DNA of 64,000 nucleotides from the NCBI GenBank assembly GCA_903918755.1, contig CAIXFN010000022.1, positions 48,286 to 112,285 on the forward strand, given 5' to 3'. The first letter of the stretch is position 1, and the number at the start of each line of letters is the position of its first letter. Under the pieces are notes generated by a model. It searched no databases and was not told the DNA's origin. It saw nothing but the letters and a program-made list of their open reading frames with translations. Shown in pieces: positions 1-8,169 of this stretch. Source of the DNA: an uncultured Pedosphaera sp. (GTDB taxonomy: Bacteria; Verrucomicrobiota; Verrucomicrobiia; Limisphaerales; Pedosphaeraceae). The position numbers were made by a program, and so were the translations under genes.

Positions 1-550
1 TGTTGAAAAGGCGGGTGATGATGACCGGCAGGGCACGCTCGCGGGAGTACGCGAGGGCCAGAAATTCATCCATCAATTTGGAGCACGCGTAGCTCCAGCG
101 CCCGTGGTGCGGCGGGCCAATGAGCAGATCATCCTCTTCGGCGAACGCGGGCCGCTGGCTTTTGCCATAAACTTCGGACGTGGAGGCAAGCAACAGGGGC
201 GAACCGTGCTGCGCGGCGGCTTCCAGGAGGACTTCCGTTTCGTGCAGATTGGTGCGCAGGACCCGGATGGGGGAACTCACCACCAGCTCCACCCCGACCG
301 CAGCCGCCAGATGATAGATGGCATGGGCGCCCCCCACCAAGTATGGCAAATCGGCACACTCGGAGATTTTGGCGCGGGTGATTTGCAAATCCGGATGGCG
401 GGCGACCGCCCGGAGATTTTCGAGAGCGCCGGTCGAGCAATCATCGATCACGTGGACGGCCTCGCCATCGGCCAGCAGTCGTTCCACGAGATGGGAGCCG
501 ATGAAACCGGCGCCGCCGGTGACCAGTGCGTATGTTTTGCGGGTAGTCAA
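1..550 (-). CDS. NAD-dependent epimerase/dehydratase (partial, C-terminus outside window)
   Basis: This is an extended short-chain dehydrogenase of the UDP-sugar epimerase/decarboxylase type, which modifies nucleotide sugars for surface polysaccharide. About 183 residues are visible. They contain the Rossmann dinucleotide motif TGGAGFIGSH near residue 10, the acidic residues that follow (VIDDCSTG), a catalytic Ser/Thr segment (STSEVYG) and the YACSK (YxxxK) active site. The reading frame is open to base 1, so the C-terminus lies beyond the window. The start is inferred to be TTG at 550, which overlaps the amidase stop codon (TTGA) and implies translational coupling. UDP-glucose 4-epimerase and UDP-glucuronate decarboxylase cannot be told apart from this half. 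Confidence 0.85.
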   Translation of the reverse strand, partial: MTTRKTYALVTGGAGFIGSHLVERLLADGEAVHVIDDCSTGALENLRAVARHPDLQITRAKISECADLPYLVGGAHAIYHLAAAVGVELVVSSPIRVLRTNLHETEVLLEAAAQHGSPLLLASTSEVYGKSQRPAFAEEDDLLIGPPHHGRWSYACSKLMDEFLALAYSRERALPVIITRLFN

Positions 551-1923
551 TTGAGCTTTAGCGTGGACGTCACTCCCCCGGGAGCCGCGGCGGGCTGAGG
601 CCGGAGGGCGAGGGATGGTCCGGCGTTTTCGATTAACGCCGTGGCGACGGCCTCCGCCAGTTTCTGACGATAGGCGGGATCGGCGATGCGCCGGGCTTCC
701 TGGGGATTGGAAAGGTAGCCGCCCTCCACCAGAACGGCCGGTCGGTTCTGCCCCTGCAAGACGGTCAAGAAACGGGCGTGGCGGACGCCGCGGTCCGCGT
801 GGCCATTCACCTGCAGGAGCGCGCGCTGCAGGCGCAGCGCGGCGGACAGATTTTGGGCATCGTATTCGTTGTTGGGGAAGTTGAGGGTGGCGTCATCCTT
901 GTAACCCCGGGTGAGACTGGAAGGCAGGCCGGCCGGGGTCAGGGCGTAGGTTTCCAAACCGGCTTCGGCGTGGTTTGGGGCCGCCGAATTGAAGTGAAGG
1001 CTGATAAAAAAATCCGCCTGGTGCTGTTCGGCGAAGGCCACCCGGTTGCTCAAGGCCAGGGTGGTATCACCGGAGCGGGTTAACAAAGCCGTCCAACCCC
1101 GGGCGAGCAGCAATCCTTGCAGGCGCCGGGCCCAATCGAGAGTATACTCTTTTTCCCAACCGGCGTCGATGGTGCTCCGGGAGCCGGCGTCCGTGCCGCC
1201 GTGACCCGGGTCGATCACAATGAGCGGGCTTGATTTACCCGGGCGGGGGATGCCGTCGAGCAGGGGTTCCAGGTGTTTGCGGGCGTCCACCGGGTGGATG
1301 TGGATATGCCCGTCGCTGATTTGCGGCGCGAAGCCGAGCCGGAATTCCACGCCGTTCCAATGGGCGATGAGGCTGCCGGATTGCAGGGTCAAGGCTCCGT
1401 TTGTGCTGCCGAGATGGCACAAGGTGGCCCCGCCGGAGACGGATTTTTGCAGGGTGGTGCAACCATGGGCTTGGGCCCAGCGATCCAACGCCAGCCACTT
1501 GGCGGCCGGCGGGGCCGCCGGATGATGCGGCGGCGGCGGAAGGGAAGTGGTCGGGGTGGGCGGGCTGGGGAGGCTGAGCGAGGCGATCGCCGGCGGCGGG
1601 GGATGCGCCAGGCCCGGGGCGGGCGTGGGCAGCGGGGCGGTGACGGCAAACGGCGCCGGATTGGCGGCGGGGACGGGATTTCCCGGCGCGGGCACCTCCG
1701 GCACCGGCGCCGGCGCGGCGGTCCGCACGGGCGGGGCGGCGGCGGCGGGAACGACGGGGGTGGGCCGGGCTACGGCGGCCGGGGCGGCGAGCGGAGCCGG
1801 TTCCGCCAGGGTGATCGTTTCGTCGGGTACCTGGGTGACCCGGGGCGTGGCTGGCTCAGGCAGGGAGGCACAGCCACCCAGCAGCAGGCAGAGCAATGAA
1901 GCAACTTGGCGGAAATCAGCCAC
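547..1923 (-). CDS. N-acetylmuramoyl-L-alanine amidase, lipoprotein
   Basis: This is an Amidase_3 (AmiC-like) zinc hydrolase that cleaves the MurNAc-L-Ala bond in peptidoglycan. The C-terminal domain shows VIDPGHGGTDAGS (zinc His), a downstream FISLHFNSA (zinc His) and VEGGYLSN (catalytic Glu). The N-terminus is a lipoprotein signal ending in the lipobox LLGGC, so the enzyme is probably tethered to the periplasmic face of a membrane. Between the two lies a proline/alanine-rich spacer of roughly 110 residues. The chosen GTG start at 1923 places the signal peptide at the N-terminus; ATG codons at 2007 and 2004 would add about 28 unneeded residues. Its stop overlaps the start of the downstream epimerase. 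The upstream gene ubiX is divergent. Confidence 0.9.
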   Translation of the reverse strand: MADFRQVASLLCLLLGGCASLPEPATPRVTQVPDETITLAEPAPLAAPAAVARPTPVVPAAAAPPVRTAAPAPVPEVPAPGNPVPAANPAPFAVTAPLPTPAPGLAHPPPPAIASLSLPSPPTPTTSLPPPPHHPAAPPAAKWLALDRWAQAHGCTTLQKSVSGGATLCHLGSTNGALTLQSGSLIAHWNGVEFRLGFAPQISDGHIHIHPVDARKHLEPLLDGIPRPGKSSPLIVIDPGHGGTDAGSRSTIDAGWEKEYTLDWARRLQGLLLARGWTALLTRSGDTTLALSNRVAFAEQHQADFFISLHFNSAAPNHAEAGLETYALTPAGLPSSLTRGYKDDATLNFPNNEYDAQNLSAALRLQRALLQVNGHADRGVRHARFLTVLQGQNRPAVLVEGGYLSNPQEARRIADPAYRQKLAEAVATALIENAGPSLALRPQPAAAPGGVTSTLKLN

Positions 1924-2043
1924 GATCCCATTGTGCGGATCAGCGGCGCGGAGACAAGAAATAATGAACCGAACGGGCTTGCGACGGCGGTGTGTCGCGG
2001 TCATCATGGGGATTTGAACGCAGTGACAGATCCGGCGAAATAA

Positions 2044-2607
2044 TTGAGAATTCTGGTGGCCATTACCGGGGCAAGCGGGGCGCTGTATGCGCAACGTCTG
2101 CTCGACAATCTGGACCCGACCGCGCACGAAATTCACGTGGTGATCAGCAATTATGCCCACGTGGTGCTGGCCCAGGAACTGCCGGAGGGATTGCGCCTGC
2201 CGCCGGGGGTGCCGACGCATGGCTTGAAAAGCATGAACGTGCCCTTTGCGAGCGGCTCGAATCCCTTTGATGCGATGGTGGTGATCCCGTGCAGCATGGG
2301 CACCCTGGGGCGGATTGCGCACGGTTTCAGCGAGGATGTCCTCCTGCGCGCCGCCGATGTGATGCTGAAGGAGCGCCGCAAATTGATTCTCGTGCCCCGG
2401 GAGACGCCCCTGAGCCTGGTGCACGTCCGGAATTTTGAACTGCTGCTGCTGGCCGGGGCAATCCTGCTGCCGGCGAATCCGTCATTTTACACCCGGCCGC
2501 AGACCATCACCGGGGTGGTGGATACCGTGGTGGCGCGCGTCCTGGATCATCTGGGCGTGGCGCACAATCTCGTGGCCCGTTGGCAGGCGGAGGAGGAAAA
2601 ACATTGA
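2044..2607 (+). CDS. ubiX: Flavin prenyltransferase UbiX
   Basis: UbiX (187 aa) joins dimethylallyl phosphate to FMN to make prenyl-FMN, the cofactor of UbiD-type decarboxylases. The N-terminal AITGASGALYA is the family's flavin/phosphate-binding loop, and the segment VVIPCSMGTLGRIAHG followed by LVPRETPLS is diagnostic. It begins with TTG at 2044. It is the first gene of a menaquinone run, and in the futalosine route the prenyl-FMN would serve the UbiD-like decarboxylase MqnL. No mqnL/ubiD gene is visible in this window, so it must lie elsewhere. Confidence 0.93.
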   Translation: MRILVAITGASGALYAQRLLDNLDPTAHEIHVVISNYAHVVLAQELPEGLRLPPGVPTHGLKSMNVPFASGSNPFDAMVVIPCSMGTLGRIAHGFSEDVLLRAADVMLKERRKLILVPRETPLSLVHVRNFELLLLAGAILLPANPSFYTRPQTITGVVDTVVARVLDHLGVAHNLVARWQAEEEKH

Positions 2608-2635
2608 GCGCCGCCCGCGGAACCATCCGGTTGCC

Positions 2636-3550
2636 ATGATCACCCTCCTTTCCAAATGGGCGGGCTTTGTGAAGCTTTCCCACACCGTGTTCGCCCTGCC
2701 ATTTGCCCTGGCGGCGATGGTGGTGGCCGCGCGGGCGAACCGGGGATGGCCGGGTTGGTCCACGTTCGGCCTGATTTTGGTCGCCATGGTCACGGCCCGG
2801 ACCTGCGCCATGGCGTTTAATCGCATTGTGGACCGCCGGTTTGACGCCCTGAACCCGCGGACCTCCGGCCGGCATCTGCCGCAGGGGCAAATCACGCTCG
2901 CCAGCGCGATCACCCTGTGCGGATTGAGTGCGGCGGGATTGGTCGGCGCCAGTTACTGCCTGAACCCGCTCTGCTTTTACCTGTCGCCGGTGGCGTTGCT
3001 GGTGGTTTGTTTTTATTCCCTCACGAAGCGGTTTACGGATTTCACGCATGTGTTCCTGGGGGTGGCGCTGGCGCTGGCCCCCATTGGTGCCTGGCTGGCG
3101 GTGAAAGGGGAGTTCCGGATCTGGCCGCTGCTGCCCTGGCAGGACAATGCCATCCTGCCCTTGTTGCTGGCGGCGGCGGTGGTATTCTGGCTGATCGGGT
3201 TCGATATTATTTACGCGTTGCAGGATTATGAATTTGACCGCAGCCACGGCCTCCACTCCCTGGTGGTGCGCTGGGGGCCGGCCAATGCCCTGGTGGCCGC
3301 GTTCCTCGCGCACATGTTCATGTGGGGACTGTTGCTTGCGTTCGGTTTGCTTTGCGGCTTCCGCGTGGCATACTTGGCGGGGTTGCTGGTGATCCTGCCG
3401 ATTCTGTTGCTGGAACACTGGCTGGCCCGGCGGCGGAGTTTGAAGTGGATCGACGTGGCATTCTTCCGGCTCAACGCGCTGATCAGCGTGGTGTTCCTGG
3501 TGATCACCCTCGCGGAAGTATTGTTCCCGCGGTTCAATTTTGGCCGGTGA
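2636..3550 (+). CDS. mqnP: UbiA-family prenyltransferase, MqnP-like
   Basis: This is a polytopic membrane prenyltransferase (304 aa) that attaches the polyprenyl tail to the aromatic ring in menaquinone biosynthesis. The first Asp-rich motif is NRIVDRRFD (N62, D66, D70), followed by NPRTSGR. The second Asp-rich region is DIIYALQDYEFDRSHGLHS in the second half. About eight hydrophobic segments are apparent. The ATG at 2636 follows ubiX after 28 bases. The 3' end is close to or overlaps the start of mqnE. MqnP is assigned over UbiA or MenA because the neighbours are futalosine-pathway genes; the paralogues cannot be separated by motif alone. Confidence 0.87.
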   Translation: MITLLSKWAGFVKLSHTVFALPFALAAMVVAARANRGWPGWSTFGLILVAMVTARTCAMAFNRIVDRRFDALNPRTSGRHLPQGQITLASAITLCGLSAAGLVGASYCLNPLCFYLSPVALLVVCFYSLTKRFTDFTHVFLGVALALAPIGAWLAVKGEFRIWPLLPWQDNAILPLLLAAAVVFWLIGFDIIYALQDYEFDRSHGLHSLVVRWGPANALVAAFLAHMFMWGLLLAFGLLCGFRVAYLAGLLVILPILLLEHWLARRRSLKWIDVAFFRLNALISVVFLVITLAEVLFPRFNFGR

Positions 3551-3572
3551 AAAACAGCCGGAGTCGGTGGCA

Positions 3573-4730
3573 ATGAGAGATGGCATGAATTTTTTTGTTC
3601 AACGCAACGGTTTGCGCGACCTGCACGAAAAAGTGGTCGCGGGCGGGCGGATTGATGAGTCCGAGGCCTTGCGCTTATTCGAATCGAAGGATTTGAACGC
3701 GCTGGGGGCCCTGGCCGATCTAGTGAATCAACGGAAAAACGGCCGGCGCGCCAGCTACATCATCAACCGCTACATCAACTACTCGAACTATTGCATTCTG
3801 AGCTGCCAGTTCTGCTCGTTCGCCCGGAAGCGGCGAGATGCTGACGGCTTCCAGCTCTCGCTGGAGGAAATCGTGCAGAAGGCCCGGGAAGCCCTGGCGC
3901 TGGGGATCACCGAATTGCACATCGTGGGCGGATTGCATCCTTCCCTGCCGTTCAGCTATTACACCGACATGCTGCGGGCGCTGGGGGCGCTGGATCCGCG
4001 GTTGCAATTGAAATGCTTCACCGCGATCGAGATTTTGCACCTGGCCTGGCAGGCCAAAAAGACGGTTCCCGAAACTCTGGCGGAGTTGAAATCCGCCGGG
4101 CTGGTTTCGCTCACCGGCGGCGGGGCCGAAATCTTCCGTCCGGAGGTCCGTTCGGCGATTGCCCGGGGCAAGGAATCCGCCGCGGAATATCTGGACGTGC
4201 ACCGGCAATGGCATCGCCTCGGGGGACGCAGCACCTGCACGATGCTTTTCGGGCACGTGGAATCACTGGCGGACCGGGTGGATCACCTCCGCCAATTGCG
4301 GGAGTTACAGGACGAAACGCGGGGTTTTGTGGGCTTTGTTCCGCTGCCGTACCAGCCGGAGAACAATAACATTCCGGTGACCACATCGCCCACGGGCTTT
4401 GACTCGTTGCGCACGCTTGCCGTCAGCCGCATTTATCTCGACAACTTCGATCACCTGACCGCGTATTGGGTCGGGATGGGGCTCAAGCTGGCGCAAGTGG
4501 CCCTGAGTTACGGCGCGGACGACCTGCACGGCACCATCCTGGAGGAGCATATTTTTCACATGGCCGGGGCCACCTCACCGCAGGGGCAGACCGAGGCGGC
4601 GTTGGTAAAAGCCATTCGGGAGGCCGGCCGCTCCCCGGTGCAGCGGAACACTTTTTATGAGCCGGTCAAAGTCTGGCGGGAGGCGGTCGCCGGAGCGACG
4701 GACCCCGTCGCCGAACCGCTGACCGCATGA
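3573..4730 (+). CDS. mqnE: Aminofutalosine synthase MqnE (radical SAM)
   Basis: MqnE is a radical SAM enzyme that joins the product of chorismate dehydratase to adenosine, giving aminofutalosine, the second step of the futalosine menaquinone route. The cluster-binding motif is NYCILSCQFCSF (C74, C78, C81 counted from the ATG at 3573). GADDLHGTILEEHIFHMAGA in the C-terminal third is the pattern that separates MqnE from its sister MqnC. Starts are possible at TTG 3540 (overlapping mqnP), ATG 3573 and ATG 3585; 3573 is a compromise, since no ribosome-binding site decides it. It overlaps mqnA by ATGA, so the two are translationally coupled. Confidence 0.9.
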   Translation: MRDGMNFFVQRNGLRDLHEKVVAGGRIDESEALRLFESKDLNALGALADLVNQRKNGRRASYIINRYINYSNYCILSCQFCSFARKRRDADGFQLSLEEIVQKAREALALGITELHIVGGLHPSLPFSYYTDMLRALGALDPRLQLKCFTAIEILHLAWQAKKTVPETLAELKSAGLVSLTGGGAEIFRPEVRSAIARGKESAAEYLDVHRQWHRLGGRSTCTMLFGHVESLADRVDHLRQLRELQDETRGFVGFVPLPYQPENNNIPVTTSPTGFDSLRTLAVSRIYLDNFDHLTAYWVGMGLKLAQVALSYGADDLHGTILEEHIFHMAGATSPQGQTEAALVKAIREAGRSPVQRNTFYEPVKVWREAVAGATDPVAEPLTA

Positions 4731-5506
4731 GCGCGGAAACCGGCCGGCTCGCGCCTTACCGGGTGGGTTCCGTGCAGTATCTGAACGCGGCTCCGCTGAC
4801 CTACGGTTTGGAGAACGAAATCCTCTTTACGACGCCGGCGCGCCTGGCGGGTCTCCTGCAGCAGGATGAATTGGATGCCGGGCTGGTGAGCATTGTCGAA
4901 GCCCTCTACCACGACCGTTATGACATTCTGGACGGGATCGCCATCGCGTCGTGCGGCGAGGTGAAGAGTGTTTTCCTGGCACACCGGCGGCCGGTGGCCG
5001 AACTGGCGGAAATTTATTGCGACCCGGCTTCCCTCACCAGCGTGAAGCTCCTGCAAGTGGTGCTGGCGGAACGGGGTTGGCGGCCGCAATTAAAACCGTT
5101 GCCCGCCTACGCGGCGGCGGCGGAGTTGGACGGCGTCCTGTTGATCGGCAACGCGGCGCTGGATTTTTTGCGCGCCCCGCACCCGCACACCCTGATGGAT
5201 CTCGGGACGGAATGGCGCAACCTGACCGGCCTGCCCTTTGTTTACGCCATCTGGGCGATGCGCCGCTCCCGGGAGAACGTTCCCCTCCGGCGCCTGCTCA
5301 CGGAAGCGCGTGACCGCGGGCTGGCCGGGCTGGAAACCATCATCCGCGAACGGCCGGAATACGATTACAATCTACGGCAGGATTATCTGCGCCGCTGTAT
5401 CCGTTACGAAATGGGGCCGGAGGAGAAACGGGGCGTGGCGCGGTTCCTTGAACTGCTGCGCCGGCACGGGCTGGGGCCGGTGTATGAACCGCGCTATGTG
5501 GGGTGA
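4727..5506 (+). CDS. mqnA: Chorismate dehydratase MqnA
   Basis: MqnA (259 aa) dehydrates chorismate to 3-[(1-carboxyvinyl)oxy]benzoate, the committing step of the futalosine pathway. The fold is that of a periplasmic-binding protein. The N-terminal RVGSVQYLNAAPLTYGL and the following DAGLVSIVEAL and SVFLAHRRP segments match the family closely, and the length is typical. It is the last gene of ubiX-mqnP-mqnE-mqnA and starts in an ATGA overlap with mqnE. mqnB, mqnC, mqnD and mqnL are not in the window. Confidence 0.92.
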   Translation: MSAETGRLAPYRVGSVQYLNAAPLTYGLENEILFTTPARLAGLLQQDELDAGLVSIVEALYHDRYDILDGIAIASCGEVKSVFLAHRRPVAELAEIYCDPASLTSVKLLQVVLAERGWRPQLKPLPAYAAAAELDGVLLIGNAALDFLRAPHPHTLMDLGTEWRNLTGLPFVYAIWAMRRSRENVPLRRLLTEARDRGLAGLETIIRERPEYDYNLRQDYLRRCIRYEMGPEEKRGVARFLELLRRHGLGPVYEPRYVG

Positions 5507-5534
5507 GTAGGGGCGGGGAGCTTCTGGGTGGGGG

Positions 5535-5572
5535 GGCGGTGATCGGTCGGATCAGTCTGATCAGTCAGATCT
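5535..5572 (-). repeat. GATC-rich hexameric repeat, downstream copy
   Basis: This is a run of degenerate six-base units (GATCGG, TCGGAT, CAGTCT, GATCAG, TCAGAT). Read on the minus strand it would code LTDQTDPTDH. It matches the copy at 6390-6436 in orientation and in the shared end CGATCACCGC, and the two bracket the four-helix-bundle gene. Confidence 0.7.
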
Positions 5573-5581
5573 CGCGGATGC

Positions 5582-6366
5582 TCACAGCGGGACCACGCCT
5601 TTGCATTTCGGGTAGGTGCTGCAGCCCCAGAACTGCGATCCGGCCCGTGCGCCCTGGCGGGCGGTGCGCAAGACCATGGGTTGCCCGCATTGCGGGCAGT
5701 CGGGGGCTTTGACTGGAGGAGCCGCCGGGCCGGTTGGCTTGATTGGCGATTCCCGGCGGCGTTCCGTCAGGCGCGCAGTGGCGAGTTGCTCGCTGTAACC
5801 ACCGGCCTGAACAAAGCTCCTTTCCAATGCGTTGATCTGGAGATCGAGGAGGTAGTTCGTCTGGTGCAGGAGGCAAATCAGGGCGTTGGCCACTACCGCC
5901 GCGTCGGCGTACTGCAGCCATGGGCGTAAGCTTTTCCGTGGGCCACCGGGTCGGACCAATCGGTTGGCCGTTGGGTGCCCGCAGGGTTTTGTTGTCCCAC
6001 GGCCCGCACGGCGCGCGCTTCCGGGTCGTCTTTGCTCCATTGGCGGAGACTGTGTTGGCGGAGGTAGTCTTCGTAGTCCAGCAGCAATTCTTCCAGGCTC
6101 GCCCGCGCGACGTTTACCAGGCGCAATTCGGTCTGGCTGCTGGTCGCGCTGGCGCGACTGCCTTCGGCGATGTTCTTCCCACCACTGCGGGCCGCCTTCA
6201 CCATCTGGTCGTGCGTGCGCGAACGGGCGCTCACAAAACGGTCGCAAAAGGAGACCGTGGCATCGTAGATGACGGTGGCCACCTGGTAGCTCCGCAGTTG
6301 CCGATAGCCCCCGCTCGGGCGCAACCGCCGCGGAGCGGAGCCGGGGTTGGGCGCGGGCGAGGGCAT
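5582..6366 (-). pseudogene. Four-helix-bundle 'suffix' protein with C-terminal topoisomerase-type zinc finger, frameshifted
   Basis: The first half (from ATG 6366) is an S23-like four-helix bundle: GGYRQLRSYQVATVIYD, ARSGGKNIAEGSRA, SQTELRLVNVARASLEELL. It is the same fold as rRNA intervening-sequence proteins and the Avd accessory protein of diversity-generating retroelements. The second half continues in another frame with the suffix domain (ANALICLLHQTNYLLD, ALERSFVQAGGYSEQLATAR) and a zinc ribbon of topoisomerase I type (CPQC ... CSTYPKC). The first frame stops at 5893. The frames must switch between about 5908 and 5988 by -1, equivalent to one lost base. The break lies in a linker coding PTDWSDP. 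Whether it is a mutation, a sequencing error or recoding cannot be told here. The function is unknown. Confidence 0.78.
5948..5968 (-). repeat. Hexameric repeat inside the linker of the four-helix-bundle gene
   Basis: On the minus strand this stretch codes PTDWSDP, the same T/S-D dipeptide pattern that the two flanking intergenic repeats would code. It lies within the 80-base interval in which the reading frame shifts. Confidence 0.5.
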
Positions 6367-6389
6367 CGGGGGTGGCGTTGGCGTGGTTT

Positions 6390-6436
6390 GGCGCGGTGAT
6401 CGGTCCGATCCGTCGGATCAGACTGATCAGTCTGAT
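6390..6436 (-). repeat. GATC-rich hexameric repeat with a perfect 20-bp palindrome, upstream copy
   Basis: On the minus strand the repeat reads as QTDQSDPTDRTDH. It includes a perfect palindrome ATCAGACTGATCAGTCTGAT at 6417-6436 and a near-palindrome GATCGGTCCGATC at 6398-6410. It lies between the nucleotidyltransferase stop (6445) and the four-helix-bundle start (6366), so it could fold into a hairpin in the transcript. There is no T-run, so a classical terminator is not supported. Confidence 0.7.
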
Positions 6437-6444
6437 AATTCCCC

Positions 6445-7200
6445 TTACCCCGCCGTTTCGCGCTCCAACTCCGCCAAAACCTCCGGGTCGCGCACATCCA
6501 CCCAGCGGCCCTCGATGGCCATGCCCGCGATGGGGTGGTGGCCGGCTTGGAGGGCGCTGATGGCATCCGTTAGCTCGTATTCGCCGCGGATGGATTTTTG
6601 CAGTTTGGCGGTGTACTCGAACAGCGACGGCCGGAAAATGTAGATGCCGGCATTGTACCAGACCGTGGCACCCGGGGGCAGCCAGCCTTGGAGGCGCAGT
6701 TCCTCGATTTGTTCCGGGCTTGGTTTTTCCACGAGGCGGCGCAGCAGAAATTTGTCATCAAAGAAGACCAGCCCGCCTTTGGTAACATCCTGGCTGCCGG
6801 TGACGGTGAGGACGCCCGAAAAATAATCTTCATTGTACCGATGGACCATTTGCTGGTAGGTCCCGGGTTTGACAAGGATATCGCCGTAAGTGAGGAGGAA
6901 GGGGGAGGCGCCGATGAAGCCGCGCGCGATTTCTGGGGCCTTGCCGGTGCCGTCCTGCACCAACTGCCGACCGTAGGCGATGCGCACCTGCCATTTGGAG
7001 CCATCGCCAAAATAGTTTTCGATGGTTTCCGCCTTGAATCCGGTGACGATAAAGATGTCGCGGATGCCGGCGCTGGCGATGCCGGTGATGATGTGCTCGA
7101 GGATGGGTTTGCCGTGGACGCGCAACATCGGTTTGGGAACCTCGTTGGTGAGTTCCCGCATTCTCGTGCCTTTGCCCGCTGCCAAAATGACTGCTTTCAT
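6445..7200 (-). CDS. Sugar nucleotidyltransferase (RmlA/GlmU-N-like)
   Basis: This 251-residue NTP-transferase makes a nucleotide-diphosphate sugar from a sugar 1-phosphate. The N-terminal KAVILAAGKGTRMRELT is the nucleotide-binding signature, followed by PKPMLRVHGKPILEH. LTYGDILV carries the metal-binding Asp, RRLVEKPSPEQ the sugar-contact Lys, and VWYNAGIYIFRP and EGRWVDVRDPEVLAE complete the family pattern. It is close to glucose-1-phosphate thymidylyl/cytidylyl transferases, but the substrate cannot be read from the sequence. It stands alone on the minus strand and is divergent from mnmD. Confidence 0.88.
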   Translation of the reverse strand: MKAVILAAGKGTRMRELTNEVPKPMLRVHGKPILEHIITGIASAGIRDIFIVTGFKAETIENYFGDGSKWQVRIAYGRQLVQDGTGKAPEIARGFIGASPFLLTYGDILVKPGTYQQMVHRYNEDYFSGVLTVTGSQDVTKGGLVFFDDKFLLRRLVEKPSPEQIEELRLQGWLPPGATVWYNAGIYIFRPSLFEYTAKLQKSIRGEYELTDAISALQAGHHPIAGMAIEGRWVDVRDPEVLAELERETAG

Positions 7201-7281
7201 GGGGGCGCATCCTGCCCGAAACGGGCGGGGAAGAATATTAAAATTGTTCCGCCGCCGCCGGCCGCCTGTTAGGGTGTTGGA

Positions 7282-8163
7282 GTGGATTCAACACCCGCGG
7301 ATTACCGCCTAGTGCGGCTCGCCAATGGCACGCACAGCGTCCATTCCGTAGCCCACCGGGAAACATTTCATCCCGTCATCGGCCCGGTGGCGGAGGCCGA
7401 AGCCCTGTACGTGCGCCAATTGCGACTGCCGGAACGGCTGGCCGGGCAGGGCGGGGAATTTGTGGTGTGGGATGTCGGCCTGGGCGCGGCGGCCAACGTC
7501 CTGACCGTACTGCGGGCGTGTCGGACGTCGGGCCGGACCCTGGCGCCATTGCGGATCGTGAGTTTTGACCACACGCTGGAGCCCTTGCGCTTCGCCGCCG
7601 CCCATGCGGACGCCCTGGGATATTTCGGGGGCTACGAGGCGGCGATTGCCGAGTTGCTGGTCCGGCACCGGGTGGAATTCGAGGACGCCGGACGCCGGAT
7701 CCAGTGGGAATTGCATTTGGGGGATTTTCCCACGTGGCTGGCGGTACACCCCGCGGCCCTGGCGGGCGAAAATCTGCCCGCGCCACACGCGATTCTGTTC
7801 GATGCCTACTCACCGGCCAAGAATCCGGCGATGTGGACGCAGCCCTTGTTTGCGCAACTGTTCCAACTACTCGACCCGGCGCGTCCCTGCGCGCTCCCGA
7901 CCTATTCCCGGAGCACCATGCTGCGGGTCTCGCTGCTGCTGGCGGGATTTTACGTGGGAGCTGGCCATGCCACGGGAGAGAAGGAGGAGACCACCATCGC
8001 GGCCAACACGCTGGCATTGATCACCGAGCCACTGGATCAAAAGTGGCTGCAACGCGCCCGGAATTCCACCAGCGCGGAACCCATGTGGGAACCGGTTTAC
8101 CGCCAGGCCGCTCTGACGGAAGAAACGTGGGAAAAACTGCGCCGGCATCCGCAATTTGCTTAG
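7282..8163 (+). CDS. mnmD: tRNA 5-methylaminomethyl-2-thiouridine methyltransferase, MnmD-like
   Basis: This is a SAM-dependent methyltransferase (DUF752, 293 aa) related to the N-terminal half of MnmC. It is expected to make the last methylation of mnm5s2U34 in tRNA anticodons. The N-terminal HSVHSVAHRETFHPVIGPVAEA is family-typical. VWDVGLGAAANVLTVL is the SAM-binding loop, and FDAYSPAKNPAMWT and LPTYSRSTMLRVSLLLAGF are the conserved catalytic-side segments. There is no FAD-oxidase domain, so it is the stand-alone form. The start is GTG at 7282. It begins a tight plus-strand group with a phosphatase-like gene and a dihydrouridine synthase. Confidence 0.82.
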   Translation: MDSTPADYRLVRLANGTHSVHSVAHRETFHPVIGPVAEAEALYVRQLRLPERLAGQGGEFVVWDVGLGAAANVLTVLRACRTSGRTLAPLRIVSFDHTLEPLRFAAAHADALGYFGGYEAAIAELLVRHRVEFEDAGRRIQWELHLGDFPTWLAVHPAALAGENLPAPHAILFDAYSPAKNPAMWTQPLFAQLFQLLDPARPCALPTYSRSTMLRVSLLLAGFYVGAGHATGEKEETTIAANTLALITEPLDQKWLQRARNSTSAEPMWEPVYRQAALTEETWEKLRRHPQFA

Positions 8164-8169
8164 GACCAC

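Noticed and set aside
2008..2424. Extension of the amidase reading frame to 2424
   Set aside because: The extra N-terminus is antisense to ubiX, and the lipoprotein signal appears only after 1923.
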